64,000 bases of DNA from Symsagittifera roscoffensis (GCF_963678635.1 NC_087064.1:11009671-11073670), one strand, 5' to 3'. Positions 1-11,173 are shown, counted from the stretch's first letter. The notes: generated by a model not told the origin, from the letters alone. Numbers and translations are program-made.

Positions 1-2783
1 GTGTTTCTTCGTTCTGGTGATCTTCCTCTATAACTTGAGTTATATGGAGATTGATTTCTTGTATAGCTTGTATTGTTCGGGAGTGGTTTTCCTGAACTGT
101 TGTTGCTGTATACATTTTTGTTTGGTAGATTTTGATCTTTTTTCATGTATTGATAAAATGATTTATTTGGTTCTTTGTATTTTTGAGGTTTATTTTGACT
201 ATCTTGCTGTTTTTGTTTACATTCGGAAATACTATGTCCGTATCGTCGGCAATAATTACACCATTTTTTGAAAGATGGTTTACCTTTAAAGTTCGGGTTC
301 TTTTCGTAAATATTGAGTATTTCAGTGATTTTTTCAACGAGATCTGTTTCTGATTCTTGTATATTATTAATATTAGTGGGAGTCGTTTCAATTTTGTTAA
401 CGTATTGTAATTTCAAATTCTCCGTTTCTTCTAGTTTCATCGTGATTTCTGCTTGTTCTAGTTTGTCTACTAGTTTTCTAAAATCTAAATCGGGTTCTCG
501 AATTGAAGAAGGATGGGATGCTCTCTTTTTTATTGCTATTTTCCTTAATTGTGGTGTTAAGGTCATCATTAAGATTTCTGTCATCTTAGTGTTTTTATAG
601 TCGTGTGTATTTATTGAATATGCTTTTCGAACTAGTGTTTCGATTCTTACTGCTATTTGTTTGATGGTTTCGTTTGGTAATCTGCGAATTTCATTACATA
701 AAACTCTTTGTTGTTGTTTGTTTCTTTCGGAGTCAAACATTTTTGAAAATTCTTGTGTAAATCTTTTCCAGTTTGATTTTATTTCTTGAGGTAGTACTGA
801 AAACCATTTTTGGGCTGCGCCATCTAAGGTTGTTTGTATCAACGCTGTGCGTCGATGTATCCAGTTTTGATGTAGTGGCGTATTAATTGGTTCAGGTCCT
901 ATATTTAAAATCAAATTTGCTGTTACTGCATTTAAGTAATCTTCTACGGAGTATTCAGGGTCTGTTCCTGTGAAAACCATTAAGGGTTTGTTTGATGTTA
1001 TTGATGATCCACCCATAAGGTATGGATTCATTGTCATTTGTAATGATTCAGCTGCATTTGGCATTTGAGAAAAATTTGAAAGTTGGTTTCTTGTTATTTC
1101 ATGTTGTTGAAGATAATACGGGAGTGGTATTTCATTTTGCATTTGTGATGGTTGATACGAGTGTGTAGTCATTGGATTTTGTTGTTGAATTGGTTGAAAA
1201 GATTGTGTATTAATTGGATTTTGTTGTTGAATTGGTTGTTGATATTGTGCATCTATTGATTGTGGAGAAAAATTTCTATGATTTGTACGTGTTTTCTGTA
1301 TTCCTTGTCTACGATATTCTTGAGTATTTGGTGCAAATATATCTGGTTGTAAGAAATCTTCATCTGAGGATAAATAATCCATTTGATAAGATGTTTGTTT
1401 TTTATTTTTATTTTGTTGAAAAAATGGGTAATTTCCACTGCGATCCTGTGGAGGATTTGGTTGAAAATTTGTGGAATTATATTGGGCCGTTGGGTTATCC
1501 CAGTTTCGAGGTTTTGTATATTGATTAAAATTTCTTTGTGGTTGATAATTTGTTTTTGATGGATGTGTATAATTATAATTATGGTCTGCAAAGTTGTTTC
1601 TAGTGAATGTTTTGCGTGTTTTTGATGGTATTGTCATGGGTTTGTATGTTTGGTAATCCATATGTGAATATTTAGGGGCAACCGAAGGTTTAACGGTTGA
1701 TTGTAAGGTTACCTGTGTTTGTGAAGGATTTGTATTTCTTGGTGTTGTTAAATTTGGGCGTATTGGTGAAATACTTTGTTGTGTAGTTGTTGTGTGTACA
1801 ATTTCTTCATTTATGAAGTGTGATGGTGTCTGGATATCTTGTTGAGTAAGATTCCTAGTTCCATTGAGGTTTTCATTGTGTATGACTGTAGAGTTTAAAC
1901 TATTATTTTGTGTATCGGGTAAAAATGTATTATAGTTTAATGGTGTTGCATCAATTGTTAATGGTATTACTCTTACATAATCTCTTATGTAAGATATTGT
2001 ACCTATTGCTTGACTTGAGATTGATTGTGGAAAGTTTATAAATGCGGAATGAGACCATTCGGGGTCCCAAACATAATCTGATTGTTCTGTGATAGCGGTA
2101 TCATCGTTCGAATTTTGGGGTCTAAAATTTTTTCTTGCTTGTGCAATTAAATCAATATTGTGTGTAAAATAATCTATTATGAACCATGCTAAAATTTTTT
2201 GTAAATCGTGTTTGGTATGTTGTGAAACGTCGTCTTTCGTGAAATTTTCTTTAATGATGTTTAAATAACTAGAGAGTAGTGTGATTTCATGTCGTACTCT
2301 TAAATGTTTAGATGTTTCTGTCGGTGAGACATTTGTTAATGGGAGTTCATTTTCTAATATCGAAATATAACTATATATTAGTGCGAAAACTTCATTGGTG
2401 AAAATGGAGTTTGCTCTTTGTGAGTTATGGTATTGGATGCTTTTTATATATTCTGAAAAAACTTTTGAAAATTCTAAATCAAGGTCGTCTGTTTGAATAG
2501 TATATGTTCTATTATTATGGTTTGGGGAAGTGAATTCTATAGAGTAGATTCCATACTGTTGTGTTATGTTGCATATATCTTTTAGATAGTGATCTATGAT
2601 TTGTCTTTTGATTTTTACATCGGGGAACTCTGTTTTACATGGACTGATTCCGGGTTCAAATAAATTTACGAGTAAATTTTGACAAAATATGTGTTGTCCT
2701 CTATCAGTATCTGCATCTACTATAAAAGGAAAGATTTCATCATCATCTGGAGTTTCGTCACCTGGGGTGTGCGTTGAACTCAT
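1..2783 (-). CDS. Gag-like polyprotein of an LTR-type retrotransposon, 3' end outside window
   Basis: I translated this frame by hand from the ATG at 2783-2781 to the left edge and met no stop: about 927 codons, incomplete at its C-terminus. Residues of roughly 380-560 are rich in Gln, Asn, Pro and Tyr, with a repeated PIQQQNP motif. About 600-780 reads like a retrotransposon Gag core, with WIHRRTALIQTTLDGAAQKW and a helical segment ending LRKIAIKKR. Near residue 841 (219-263) is a CX2CX4HX4C zinc knuckle, CNYCRRYGHSISEC, which in Gag proteins binds the element's RNA during packaging. Protease, reverse transcriptase and integrase would lie left of the window. The start is chosen because this ATG overlaps the end of the upstream small ORF by 26 bases. 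The intact frame suggests a young or still selected copy. Family assignment (Ty3-like or other) is not possible from this part. Confidence 0.8.
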   Translation of the reverse strand, partial: MSSTHTPGDETPDDDEIFPFIVDADTDRGQHIFCQNLLVNLFEPGISPCKTEFPDVKIKRQIIDHYLKDICNITQQYGIYSIEFTSPNHNNRTYTIQTDDLDLEFSKVFSEYIKSIQYHNSQRANSIFTNEVFALIYSYISILENELPLTNVSPTETSKHLRVRHEITLLSSYLNIIKENFTKDDVSQHTKHDLQKILAWFIIDYFTHNIDLIAQARKNFRPQNSNDDTAITEQSDYVWDPEWSHSAFINFPQSISSQAIGTISYIRDYVRVIPLTIDATPLNYNTFLPDTQNNSLNSTVIHNENLNGTRNLTQQDIQTPSHFINEEIVHTTTTQQSISPIRPNLTTPRNTNPSQTQVTLQSTVKPSVAPKYSHMDYQTYKPMTIPSKTRKTFTRNNFADHNYNYTHPSKTNYQPQRNFNQYTKPRNWDNPTAQYNSTNFQPNPPQDRSGNYPFFQQNKNKKQTSYQMDYLSSDEDFLQPDIFAPNTQEYRRQGIQKTRTNHRNFSPQSIDAQYQQPIQQQNPINTQSFQPIQQQNPMTTHSYQPSQMQNEIPLPYYLQQHEITRNQLSNFSQMPNAAESLQMTMNPYLMGGSSITSNKPLMVFTGTDPEYSVEDYLNAVTANLILNIGPEPINTPLHQNWIHRRTALIQTTLDGAAQKWFSVLPQEIKSNWKRFTQEFSKMFDSERNKQQQRVLCNEIRRLPNETIKQIAVRIETLVRKAYSINTHDYKNTKMTEILMMTLTPQLRKIAIKKRASHPSSIREPDLDFRKLVDKLEQAEITMKLEETENLKLQYVNKIETTPTNINNIQESETDLVEKITEILNIYEKNPNFKGKPSFKKWCNYCRRYGHSISECKQKQQDSQNKPQKYKEPNKSFYQYMKKDQNLPNKNVYSNNSSGKPLPNNTSYTRNQSPYNSSYRGRSPERRN

Positions 2784-3225
2784 TTTTTCGTTCGATGACT
2801 GTTAATATATAATTATTAATGTGTCGAATTGGTTGATTCCAATTGTATAAATGTACTGGTTTGTGTTTATACTGCTTTTTTATTCTTCTTTTTCCTCTTT
2901 GTGATGAATTTGAAGTTGTTTCTGAGTCAGAAAAATATAATTGATCGTGTTGTGGGTAATTTTTATCTATTGATTCTTTTAATTTGTAAAGTTCGTCTAA
3001 ACTGTTGGTTTCTGATTCTGAAAATGCGTTTCGATTTTTTGAAAATCTTTTTCGTGTTATTTGTCTTTGTTTAGTTATTATTTTTCTCTTTAGTGTTTGT
3101 CGTTTTGTTCGAATGTATCCAATTGTTTGTGTATGAGGTGTGATTACAAGGTCGTATTTTTTGTTATCTATTTCACAATTGTGTAAAATGATTGTTTGTT
3201 TATTTCCTAGGTTTTTAAATGACAT
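2758..3225 (-). CDS. Small basic ORF upstream of and overlapping the Gag-like ORF
   Basis: This 155-codon ORF starts MSFKNLGNKQTII and is strongly basic in its middle (KRQTLKRKIITKQRQITRKR), followed by an acidic/serine stretch (SFSESETNS-like, YFSDSETTSNS) and a second basic patch. It ends with TGA at 2758, inside the start of the Gag-like frame, so the two are read in different frames with a 26-base overlap. I do not recognise the family. The basic-acidic-basic composition would fit a nucleic-acid-binding accessory protein of the retroelement or an N-terminal Gag segment expressed by frameshifting or reinitiation. That is inference; no catalytic motif is visible. Confidence 0.5.
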   Translation of the reverse strand: MSFKNLGNKQTIILHNCEIDNKKYDLVITPHTQTIGYIRTKRQTLKRKIITKQRQITRKRFSKNRNAFSESETNSLDELYKLKESIDKNYPQHDQLYFSDSETTSNSSQRGKRRIKKQYKHKPVHLYNWNQPIRHINNYILTVIERKNEFNAHPR

Positions 3226-3330
3226 AAGGTTTAGAATGACGGATGCAAAAGGTTGTTAAATGATTTCTATTGACTTAAACTGTTAGTTCTTACGATTTTT
3301 TGGTTAGCTTAACCTGGGTCTAGTTGTTCA

Positions 3331-3690
3331 GGGTTGGAGAGAAAAGTATATCGATTCCGAAGAATGATTTTTACTTTCTCGTGACTAGTATAAGCTAAGG
3401 TGTTAACTTACTTAATCTTACTTAGGGGTAGTGATTGTGTTCAAGGGTTGGAGAATAGTAAATCGATCCACAAGGTTCAGGTATAATTAGAACGCGAGTA
3501 GTTCGTTAGATACTATTTTAAACTTACTAAGTCTAAGATTTATCCTGGGTCTGGTAAGAGGAGGGGTCAAGTGAAGGATGAATAACCGAAGTTCTTCACT
3601 GTTTATCCTAATTTGAATGATTAGTTTTGTTTAAAAATTTCTATTAGTCTTGGGTTTTTAGAAAGGGTTGGGTAGTGAATCGACGTTTGA
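3331..3690. repeat. Three spaced copies of a GGGTTGGAGA...ATCGA motif
   Basis: Similar blocks start at about 3331, 3443 and 3665, each with GGGTTGG, then an A/T-rich run containing AGTA or AGTG, then ATCGA. Spacing is irregular (about 110 and 220 bases). They lie in the retroelement leader and may be packaging or regulatory repeats; this role is inferred. Confidence 0.4.
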
Positions 3691-3741
3691 GGTCGTTAGA
3701 CACTAATTAAGTGGGTGGGGGAGAACAAAGTTGTTCTGTTT

Positions 3742-3826
3742 GATCCAAGGATAAGCCTTGATGATCAAATTTAAAATTTAATTAAGTAGAAAATTATTTA
3801 AGATCCAAGGATAAGCCTTGATGATC
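3742..3826. repeat. Two-unit direct repeat, 60-base period
   Basis: A 25-base block beginning GATCCAAGGATAAGCCTTGA and ending TGATC occurs at 3742 and again at 3802, identical in both, separated by A/T-rich sequence. The block contains an internal AAGG...CCTT palindrome-like core. It lies in the presumed retroelement leader. Confidence 0.7.
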
Positions 3827-4869
3827 TGATTTTAAATTAAGTGACTTTAAATTTTTATAAAGTTTTAAATTTGTGTAAAGGAAAGATTTAGTGTTTTGAT
3901 GATATTAGTGGGTTTATGATTGCTGTTATGTTTTAGGTGATGAAGCTGGAACAACAGGATGATTTATGATTACTAACCATTTATTGTCATGCTACTAATT
4001 TTTATTTTTATTTTCCAATAAATATTCTTCAAACATGTTTTGTATAATACTGCAGAATTTTAGGAAAACGATCTTAGATCTTTTTATCAATCGTTATTGT
4101 ATAATATTAATTTGTTTAGCGCCTGAAATGATTTTGAAGATTTACTTCAAGGTTTTATGTTTGCAAATGGAAATCTAAATTCATTGCAAGTAGTATTCGA
4201 AATATAAAAGTTTGTTCTGGCTTTTGCCGAACTATCATATAACTATACGGCAAGTTTCTACTTTGTCGTATGTCGTCTTTGGTTCGATGTCTTCTTCCAA
4301 TTCCGGGTAGTTCTATTATGGTTCGGAATATTGGCTCTGATCTATTGAGTCGGAGAGACATTTCAATTAAATTATTGTCGTATAACATTTTGTAAATGTT
4401 TTTGTCTAATTTCTAATCTAATTTTGGTTAATTCTAATCTAGTAAGGTCTTGTTCGAGACTTATGGTCGCACCAGATGAGTTAGGACTGGGGTGTATAAC
4501 TCATAGAGTAATTTCGGATAGGGTACACCGTCTGCTCGTCACGCTATCTTATTTTCGGCCGGATAGATTCGTGCAACTTCTTAGTCTAATACCGATCCTA
4601 ATCTTACTCTTATACTATCTAGTCTCAGGTTGTTTAACTAGTCTCTGCTAGGCTCAATAGATCTAGGGTATACTGGTTTATTGCGGCTGCTGAAGTGCTC
4701 GGGAGAGTCCAACTAATTTCTAAGTTAAATTCAAATCTCTCTGGTGCTGAAATTACAAGTAACTTCAGCACTTACAAATAAGTGGGTTGTTAGTTAGATG
4801 GATCATGATTGGTTAATATTAAATACTTTACATTGGTAAAACATTTAATTTATCCAATCATAAAATATA

Positions 4870-5345
4870 GTTTAGATCAGGTTCCATTTCTTCGGAAAAA
4901 TTTCGAGTTTTCAACTAGCCAGATTTGACGTAATTTTTTTGTCATTCACAAGGTATTGGTATCCTCAGTTTAATATGACAAAATATTTCCTCTGTGATCA
5001 ATTTTGTAGAGTTGAAGATTGCCATTTCGGCAAATTTGGGACAATTAGCGCGCGATATGTTTCGGGGTATTAATAAGTAAGCGGACATTTCACCCGTCTT
5101 GGAAATTGTTCCATATTGGTTGAATTAAGCTCATTTGTCATAGTCGATTTGATACTAGGATTTAAATATATATCTTCGTATTTTATATGACGTGTGTTGG
5201 GAAGTTTTCTACAACTAATCTCAAATTTTTTTTCTTATTTGTTTTTTTTTTACAATTTATTTTCTTATGTTAATACTGCTCCATAGACCTTAAAAGGCCG
5301 TCGAAACATTCAGGGCTTCGTTCTGATACGAGCAGTCTTGTTTCG
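4870..5345 (+). mobile_element. Helentron-like non-autonomous element, degraded 5' end
   Basis: This copy matches the 50.7-51.2 kb copy along its length: CAACTAGCCA block, GATTGCCATTTCGGC, AATTAGCGCGCGATAT, then TGCTCCATAGACCTTAAAAG and a 3' end with CAGGGCTTCGTTCTG and ATACGAGCAGTCTTG. The 5' terminus TTCCGACTTTCG is not recognisable. The 3' hairpin is imperfect here. Confidence 0.6.
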
Positions 5346-5544
5346 ATTTACATGTGTTTTTTGGTATTTTTTGGTTTCATTTTCAGATTGATTTTAGTAA
5401 CAATAAAACCGATTTCTCTTGACCTAAGTTGATTTAATTAGAGTTTGACCAAGTTTTTCGCGTATTCATTTCAATCAAATTCTACACAGATTATATAATA
5501 GATTTTCTCGTCCATCAGATCATGTAGAAAATTGGAAATAAAAC

Positions 5545-5731
5545 ATTACGATTGCTTTTCGATAGAATTTTTGTGTTGATATTTGGACTGAAAAAAAAAC
5601 GAATGAGTATATCTAATATAAAAATTTCTGCACAAAAATTGAGTTCTCCCAAATTGAGTTTCTCAGTATTATGCTCAATTGCCTAATAACATTTGGCTTA
5701 AAATGTTGATAATAAATATGATAAATTTGGA
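5545..5731 (+). repeat. 187-bp direct repeat, copy 1
   Basis: The block from ATTACGATTGC to ATAAATTTGGA recurs at 7692-7878 with the same length and three mismatches seen by eye. No TG...CA ends and no coding capacity were recognised. The pair encloses about 1.96 kb. Confidence 0.85.
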
Positions 5732-6838
5732 ATCTATTTTTAAGGCAACTAAGTGAAATTTTTTCCTCTCTGAAGATACAATTAAGTCCAATCTAAATTG
5801 TATTCCGCATCTAAATGGGCTACCGTAAATTGATTTCAATCTCAATTTTGTCAGTGCGCGATAGACTCTTCACAGTATAACATCTAACTGTTATTTAAGA
5901 AACTACCCTTTTAACCAAAATGTGAAATGAAATGCAGGAATTTTATATGTACTCCTGGTTGGAGCACTCTTATTTGCAAAGTTAATTTGCACGCGCATAC
6001 TACCAATTCTTACTCAGAAATTGAATGAATAGTTGTGGTCTGAAATAGCGGTGAACTTTTTTCAGGAATATATTAGCAGCCAAAGTGGCGTTGCTTGCTT
6101 CTGACAAATAGCTCCTTCCACTTCAAAAGAAAAATGTGATTTTGATCCTGACTCAGTTTTAAACCATTTTTAAATGAACCCCGTTGAATTGCGTCTATAA
6201 CTCTAGAAAAAAGTACCATAAAATGTACTTTAAGTTCGACTTCGCTACATAAAAATCTTAATTTTATTAGCGATATTTCCCTATCGTTATAGTGGAACTT
6301 GAATTATTTCAGATTTTAGAAAACAGAAAAACTTAAATAATCTTCAATTTTTTGTACCATTTTTGTTTGAACACGCTTCAAAACATTCCAAGATAATCAT
6401 GAATACAACGTGAAGCCTTTTAGATAACTAATTCCGAAAAAAAAATTGATTTTATCTATAATTACGATAATTCTATATTTAAAAAAAAAAACAAATTTAA
6501 GAGGTTCTAGAAAATTTTGATTTTGAACTTTCTTGCATTTGTGGAAAAGTTTCTTTGATGTTTATTTAGCAAAACAACCCTTAGTTACAGTGTATTTAGC
6601 TTACTGTCTTCTATGGTACCGTAGTAACGAGTCTCCCCCTTAAATAACTAATCCAATGGTAAAGCATATACGATTTGTGTACATAGTAATAAATCCCGCC
6701 CTAAGCAGCAACAAGAAAAGGATATAGTTAAACAGATCTTTTACAGGAATCTTACAAGTGTTTTTCAAAAGATTCTTGGATAACCCTCATCAATTAACAA
6801 TGATGAATACGATGATGAATTCATCAATTATGAATACA
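5732..6838. other. No recognised feature
   Basis: Stop-rich, AT-rich sequence in all frames. I saw no coding region, terminal repeats or RNA gene. Confidence 0.5.
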
Positions 6839-7070
6839 ATTGGGATTCGACCCCCTGCCTGCCCAAAGTGTCCCCCTTTATACTTCTATTTTGAGACCAC
6901 AATTTATGGCTGAGGGACCATAAATTTTTTCTAAAGGCGCCTTTGGTGCAAATTTATTTTAAATTTTAGGGGGAAGAGCGCGCCGAAAAAATGCGATTTT
7001 TTTGTTTAAATTTTCTAAAAGTACCTAAAACGCCTTTTTGGCCTGTTTTTCTCAGATTTTAAGTTTTTTT
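6839..7070 (-). mobile_element. hAT-type MITE fragment
   Basis: This carries the family's internal landmarks in minus orientation: GACCCCCTGCCTGCCCAAAG, TAAAGGCGCCTTTGGTGC, GAGCGCGCCG and ACGCCTTTTTGGCCTG. Both terminal inverted repeats are missing. Confidence 0.6.
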
Positions 7071-7691
7071 TGTTGATAACGAGCCGTATTTTCAAATCCT
7101 AAAACAATTTTAAAGGGTTTGTGAATTGTTTGTTGTTGCATAGTTAAGGTTTTAATTCTTAGGAAATTTTATGGGAACTGAAAACAACCACTCGATTTCC
7201 AACTTGAAAGGAAAAAAGGAAGAAGATCTGTAGTAGAAAGTCAAAAATGCTGATGAAGACAAAAACTAATCTTTTTACACTTTTTCTATTTATGGTAACA
7301 AAATAAAACTGAACTTAAGAAAGTTCACATGAAAACGAAACGTTTCTAAATATAGGCAGAAACAAAGCGTGAAAGTAGAATTTGATCATGTATCTGATAA
7401 GATTCAAGCAGGAAACCATTATTCAATAATGCTCAAAAAACTTCAAAACTATTCCAGCCCCTTGATTTTTCACAATAATGATCTTTTAGATAAAATTACG
7501 AGAGACCTTTGAGAAGTAAAATTTCTTCGCAAAATGCAATATAATAATTGGTGAATGTTTCTAATAGAACAAAACTGCTCTTATTACGACCAACCAATTA
7601 CAGTTTTGATTGGCCCTTTTTTAAGGTGAAAAAAAATTTTAACTCAAAAATTGATTAATTTCACCTCAAAAACTCGAACTTTACAGAATAT

Positions 7692-7878
7692 ATTACGATT
7701 GCATTTCGATAGAATTTTTGTGTTGATATTTGGACTGAAAAAAAAACGAATGAGTATATCTAATATAAAAATTTCTGCACAAAAATTGAGTTTTCCCAAA
7801 TTGAGTTTCTCAGTATTATGCTCAATTGTCTAATAACATTTGGCTTAAAATGTTGATAATAAATATGATAAATTTGGA
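7692..7878 (+). repeat. 187-bp direct repeat, copy 2
   Basis: This is nearly identical to 5545-5731. The sequence left of it (7071-7691) has no recognised gene or repeat. Confidence 0.85.
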
Positions 7879-8149
7879 GCAATTTCGCATACGTTTACTT
7901 TTCATACCACAGAAAACCTAAGAATTGCAAGCTCAAAAAGGATTCTCTTATATTTAATAGTTTGCGGAGAAACTGGTAAATATTAGCACAGAATATTTCT
8001 TGAGCAAAATAAAAATCATATTTAGGTTGAATAAATTTTGTTGAGATTGTGATCAATTCATTCACTGCAAATCATTTTAGTTCAAAAGTTTTTTCAAATC
8101 ATTTTTGAATTAACCTTGCAGTAAAAAATTAAACCATTTCTGCGGCTTT

Positions 8150-8895
8150 TTGAGAACAGTTGAACAGAGTGGTGACAAAAAAAACTGATTCGAATTTTTT
8201 TTTGAAAAAAATGCTGCCATACAATTTCCATATACGACACAAAAGTTTTTCAGTAGTTATTTTGAAATCTTGCCCCAAAATTGTTTTCTTTTTATCAACG
8301 GCAAATCTAATTTTATAAGCAAACAAATTTTCTCCGAAAAATTTTTTTTTCATGCAAGAATTAATTTTTTTGTGCATAACGTAGTCTTAGACACAATAAT
8401 ATTGACTTTTTTTCTTTTCATCTAAATTTTTTTTTCAAAAACACTGAAAATTTTTATTTCTTTTGTATGGCGTGTTTTTGTATGCTTGATCAATGTCTGA
8501 TAATTTGAAAATTCAAAATTTTAAAATAATCATCATTGAAAAGTTTTGCTGAAAAGTAAAAGTTTGTTACTTTTGTCATATAATTTGTGAAAGACAGCTC
8601 GAAGACAATTCAGGTCGTTTTTCATGCATTGTAAATGCAAGACCGTCCAACCTTTGGTGCTTTGAGTAACCAAGGTCTTTGTCACTTGTGCTCGGTTGCA
8701 AACACAACCGTAAATTGCAAACACAACCGTCAGAAAACAAATGTAGCAACAAAAAACAACTTTTTGGTTTATGGAGAACACCCCTATCATACAATTTCCA
8801 TTTATGGGAAAATGTTTATTATAGACATTTCATACAATTTTCTGTACGTATGGAATTGTATGAAAAAAGTTTTCCATTTATGAGAATTGTATGAT
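8150..8895 (-). mobile_element. Repeat family with CATACAATT ends, reversed copy
   Basis: Its reverse complement matches the 20.0-20.8 kb copy. Shared blocks are GTGCATAACGTA, a segment around 8590-8700 containing GACCGTCCAACCTTTGGTG and CACTTGTGCTCGGTTGCAAA, and repeated CATACAATTTCCAT / TTGTATGATAAGC motifs at the right end. The short overlapping ORFs inside are on both strands and are not conserved between copies, so I regard it as a non-coding MITE-like repeat. Confidence 0.5.
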
Positions 8896-8899
8896 AAGC

Positions 8900-10232
8900 A
8901 TTTTTGGTCAACACGGGTAATCTCTCAGAGTTGAGTTTCATATTGTCTTCTTCAAAATGAAATTTTACTCAATTTTCGCTCAAGTTTTTAATGACCTTGG
9001 TTTAGAGGTGGATCAAAGTTTGCACAAATATGAAATCCAAAAGCCTTTTGGTGTTTTATCCAAAAAACTGCCGAAGTTACAAAAAGAGTAGAAAATAGCT
9101 ATTCCAATGATACATAAATTTCCTACCACTGCTTTTGAAACAAAAGATTGTAAGCAATGTTTTAACAGGTTTTTTTTCAAGTTTCGCGAGTAGATTTTGA
9201 AATGATAACTCAGACAGAACGTTTTGTTTGAATGTTTGAAACTCAAGGAAAATACAGATAGCAAAGTTAGTTGTTTTGGCATTTTGACTTTCGAGAAAAA
9301 GTTACAGATAAAAACAGTTAACCATTTTGCTCAAACGCTCAGCTTTAATTTGATCAAAATCCTAAAGACAACCAATTTTAGTGTAAGTAGCATAGAAAAT
9401 TGCAACCACGGCAATTGCAACCGCAAAAAAAGTGTTCGGAAAAAAAGTTTCATGGAACTGCCTGTTTTTGCAAAGTGAGAGAAACCTATTAAAAGCAGAA
9501 AAAATTAAAAGCGATTAATTTTGTTTGAAGTGATAGAAGTCGTATGAACAAATTAATCGGAGTAACTCAAATGGGATAAATGCAATCCTAGAGAAGCAAA
9601 ATACCTTGAAAAAAAAATACGCAAATTTGTTTTTCTCAACACTAGTTTTCTCAGCAAAAAGTTTTTGGAATCAAAGTCACAGCTGTAAGGGTCAAAACTG
9701 GAAAAGAGTTCAAACTGAAAAAAATCATGCTTCAAATTTAAAGCGAGCTTAATTTAAGGTTTTGGGGTTGCGTGAAAAAATAGCTCTGTCATTAATTTTT
9801 TAGGGTTTTCTGACCTACAATCAAATAGAATAAGTCTTGACAAGCGACCAGTTTTTAATTTTAGAATCCCCTACTATCGATATTTTTAAGATATCATGTG
9901 GAAGAAGTTTGAATGGTCATTCACATATTATTCAACAAATGGATCGTATAAACTGTTTCATAATATCGCAAAAATTAAGGTAGTGTATTGTTATATTGAA
10001 TTTTTTTCTTATAAATGTCGGGGAATACTGTTATTAGCAACTATTTTTCCTACAAACCGCAAAAAATAGCTCTTGTTGAAAAACGCCATCTTGAATTCAA
10101 AAACTAAATTGGCAAGTCACGAGCCAAAATCGAGCCAATAAAAGAGTTTTATGATAGCAAACGAATCATTTCGATTTCGTTTTTCTCTTTCTTTACTTTT
10201 ACCAAAGTTGGCGGTTGATCTTTTTTTGTAAT
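8900..10232. other. No recognised feature
   Basis: AT-rich sequence with scattered short ORFs of low-complexity composition. I saw no gene, tRNA-like region or element ends. Confidence 0.5.
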
Positions 10233-10663
10233 TATTCCGACTTTCGTAACGGAAGCAACGGAATATTTGTGCTTGGGTTGGTTTTTTTTCTCCAGACAAA
10301 TTTCGACTTTTAAACTAGCCATTTATGACAAAAAAATTTTTATCATCCGAAAGGTATTGTTGTCCTGAGCTTAAATTTGAAAAGGTATTTCACCTCTGAT
10401 TAAGTTTCGTAAAGTTATGGGGGTTTGAAGATTGCCATTTCACACTAATAACGCTAAAGCGGAAATTTGATCCGTCTTAGAAATAGTTCAAAATTGGTTG
10501 AAGGATGCTCATTTGTCAACATTTATTTGATAGTAGGAACGAAATATATCATTTTGTACCTAATATCGTGTGTGGAGGGATGATTTTTACAACCTTGAAA
10601 AGCAGTAGACATTGAAAAGCAGTCGGAACAATCAGGGTTTCGCCCTGGTACGAGCAGTCGTGT
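10233..10663 (+). mobile_element. Helentron-like element, both ends present
   Basis: It opens with TATTCCGACTTTCGTAACGG, continues through AAATTTCGACTTTTAAACTAG and GGGGGTTTGAAGATTGCCA, and ends with AGTCGGAACAA, a perfect hairpin CAGGGTTTCGCCCTG and GTACGAGCAGTCGTG. The inverted copy of the 5' terminus lies directly before the hairpin. About 430 bp; an internal part near the 3' side is deleted relative to the longest copies. Confidence 0.75.
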
Positions 10664-10854
10664 TTAATTTTAGTGCTCAATGGATCAGGGCACATATTAA
10701 AAATGATTCTTGCCGTTTATTTCTCAAACGTTTTCCCATACATTTTCTTAATTAAAACAAGTAAAATTCTTTGACTAGCATCTTTCCATATGTGATAATC
10801 GTATGATACAATTTTTAGTTTTTTTAACCAAAAAAACTGCAAATTTTTTACGTT

Positions 10855-11090
10855 TATTTTGTAGAAAGTGACGGATTATTTGTTTTTCCATCATTCAAAA
10901 GGTATTGTTGTTTTGAGCTCAAATTTAAAAAAAGCAATTAACTTGCGATAATTTTTTCTAGATCATTGGGGGTTTGAATATCGCTAAATTGGCAAATTGG
11001 GAAAGTTATCACGCGATTTATTTTGTGCTGCTATTGCGTAAATTGAAATTAAATCCGTCAAAAAAATGGTTTGAAATTGCTATTTAGTAT
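10855..11090 (+). mobile_element. Helentron-like internal fragment
   Basis: This matches the middle of the family (GTGACGGATTATTTG, AAAGGTATTGTTG, GGGGGTTTGAATATCGC, GTTATCACGCGATTTATTT). It lacks both termini. Confidence 0.5.
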
Positions 11091-11146
11091 TTGGTATTTG
11101 GTGTTTTAGTGTAATTAAAACGTTGCTATTGCAATACAAATCTTTT

Positions 11147-11173
11147 TGTGTGTGTGTGTGGGGGGGGGGGAGG
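11147..11173. repeat. (TG)n followed by poly-G
   Basis: About seven TG units run directly into eleven G residues, then AGGG. Sequence from here to 11600 shows nothing else recognised. Confidence 0.9.

Larger units (their letters stand above)
3230..4790 (-). other. Probable leader and LTR region of the retroelement, boundaries not resolved
   Basis: This stretch precedes the two retroelement ORFs on the minus strand and has no coding capacity that I trust. It holds short internal repeats (a GGGTTGGAGA...TCGAT motif three times, and a 60-base-period duplicate at 3742-3826) and a GC-richer block at about 4430-4700. An inverted motif pair GCTGAAGTGCT / ACTTCAGCACTT occurs around 4690-4770. By position it should contain the 5' LTR, primer-binding site and untranslated leader, but I could not place TG...CA ends or a convincing tRNA-complementary site, and the second LTR is outside the window. 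Confidence 0.3.

Noticed and set aside
4424-4651. 75-codon plus-strand ORF in a GC-richer block
   Set aside because: Leu/Ser-rich with no motif, and it lies in the presumed LTR/leader of the minus-strand retroelement.
8533-8894. Four overlapping ORFs on both strands
   Set aside because: They lie in a repeat whose other copies (20.2 and 35.4 kb) do not keep any of these frames.
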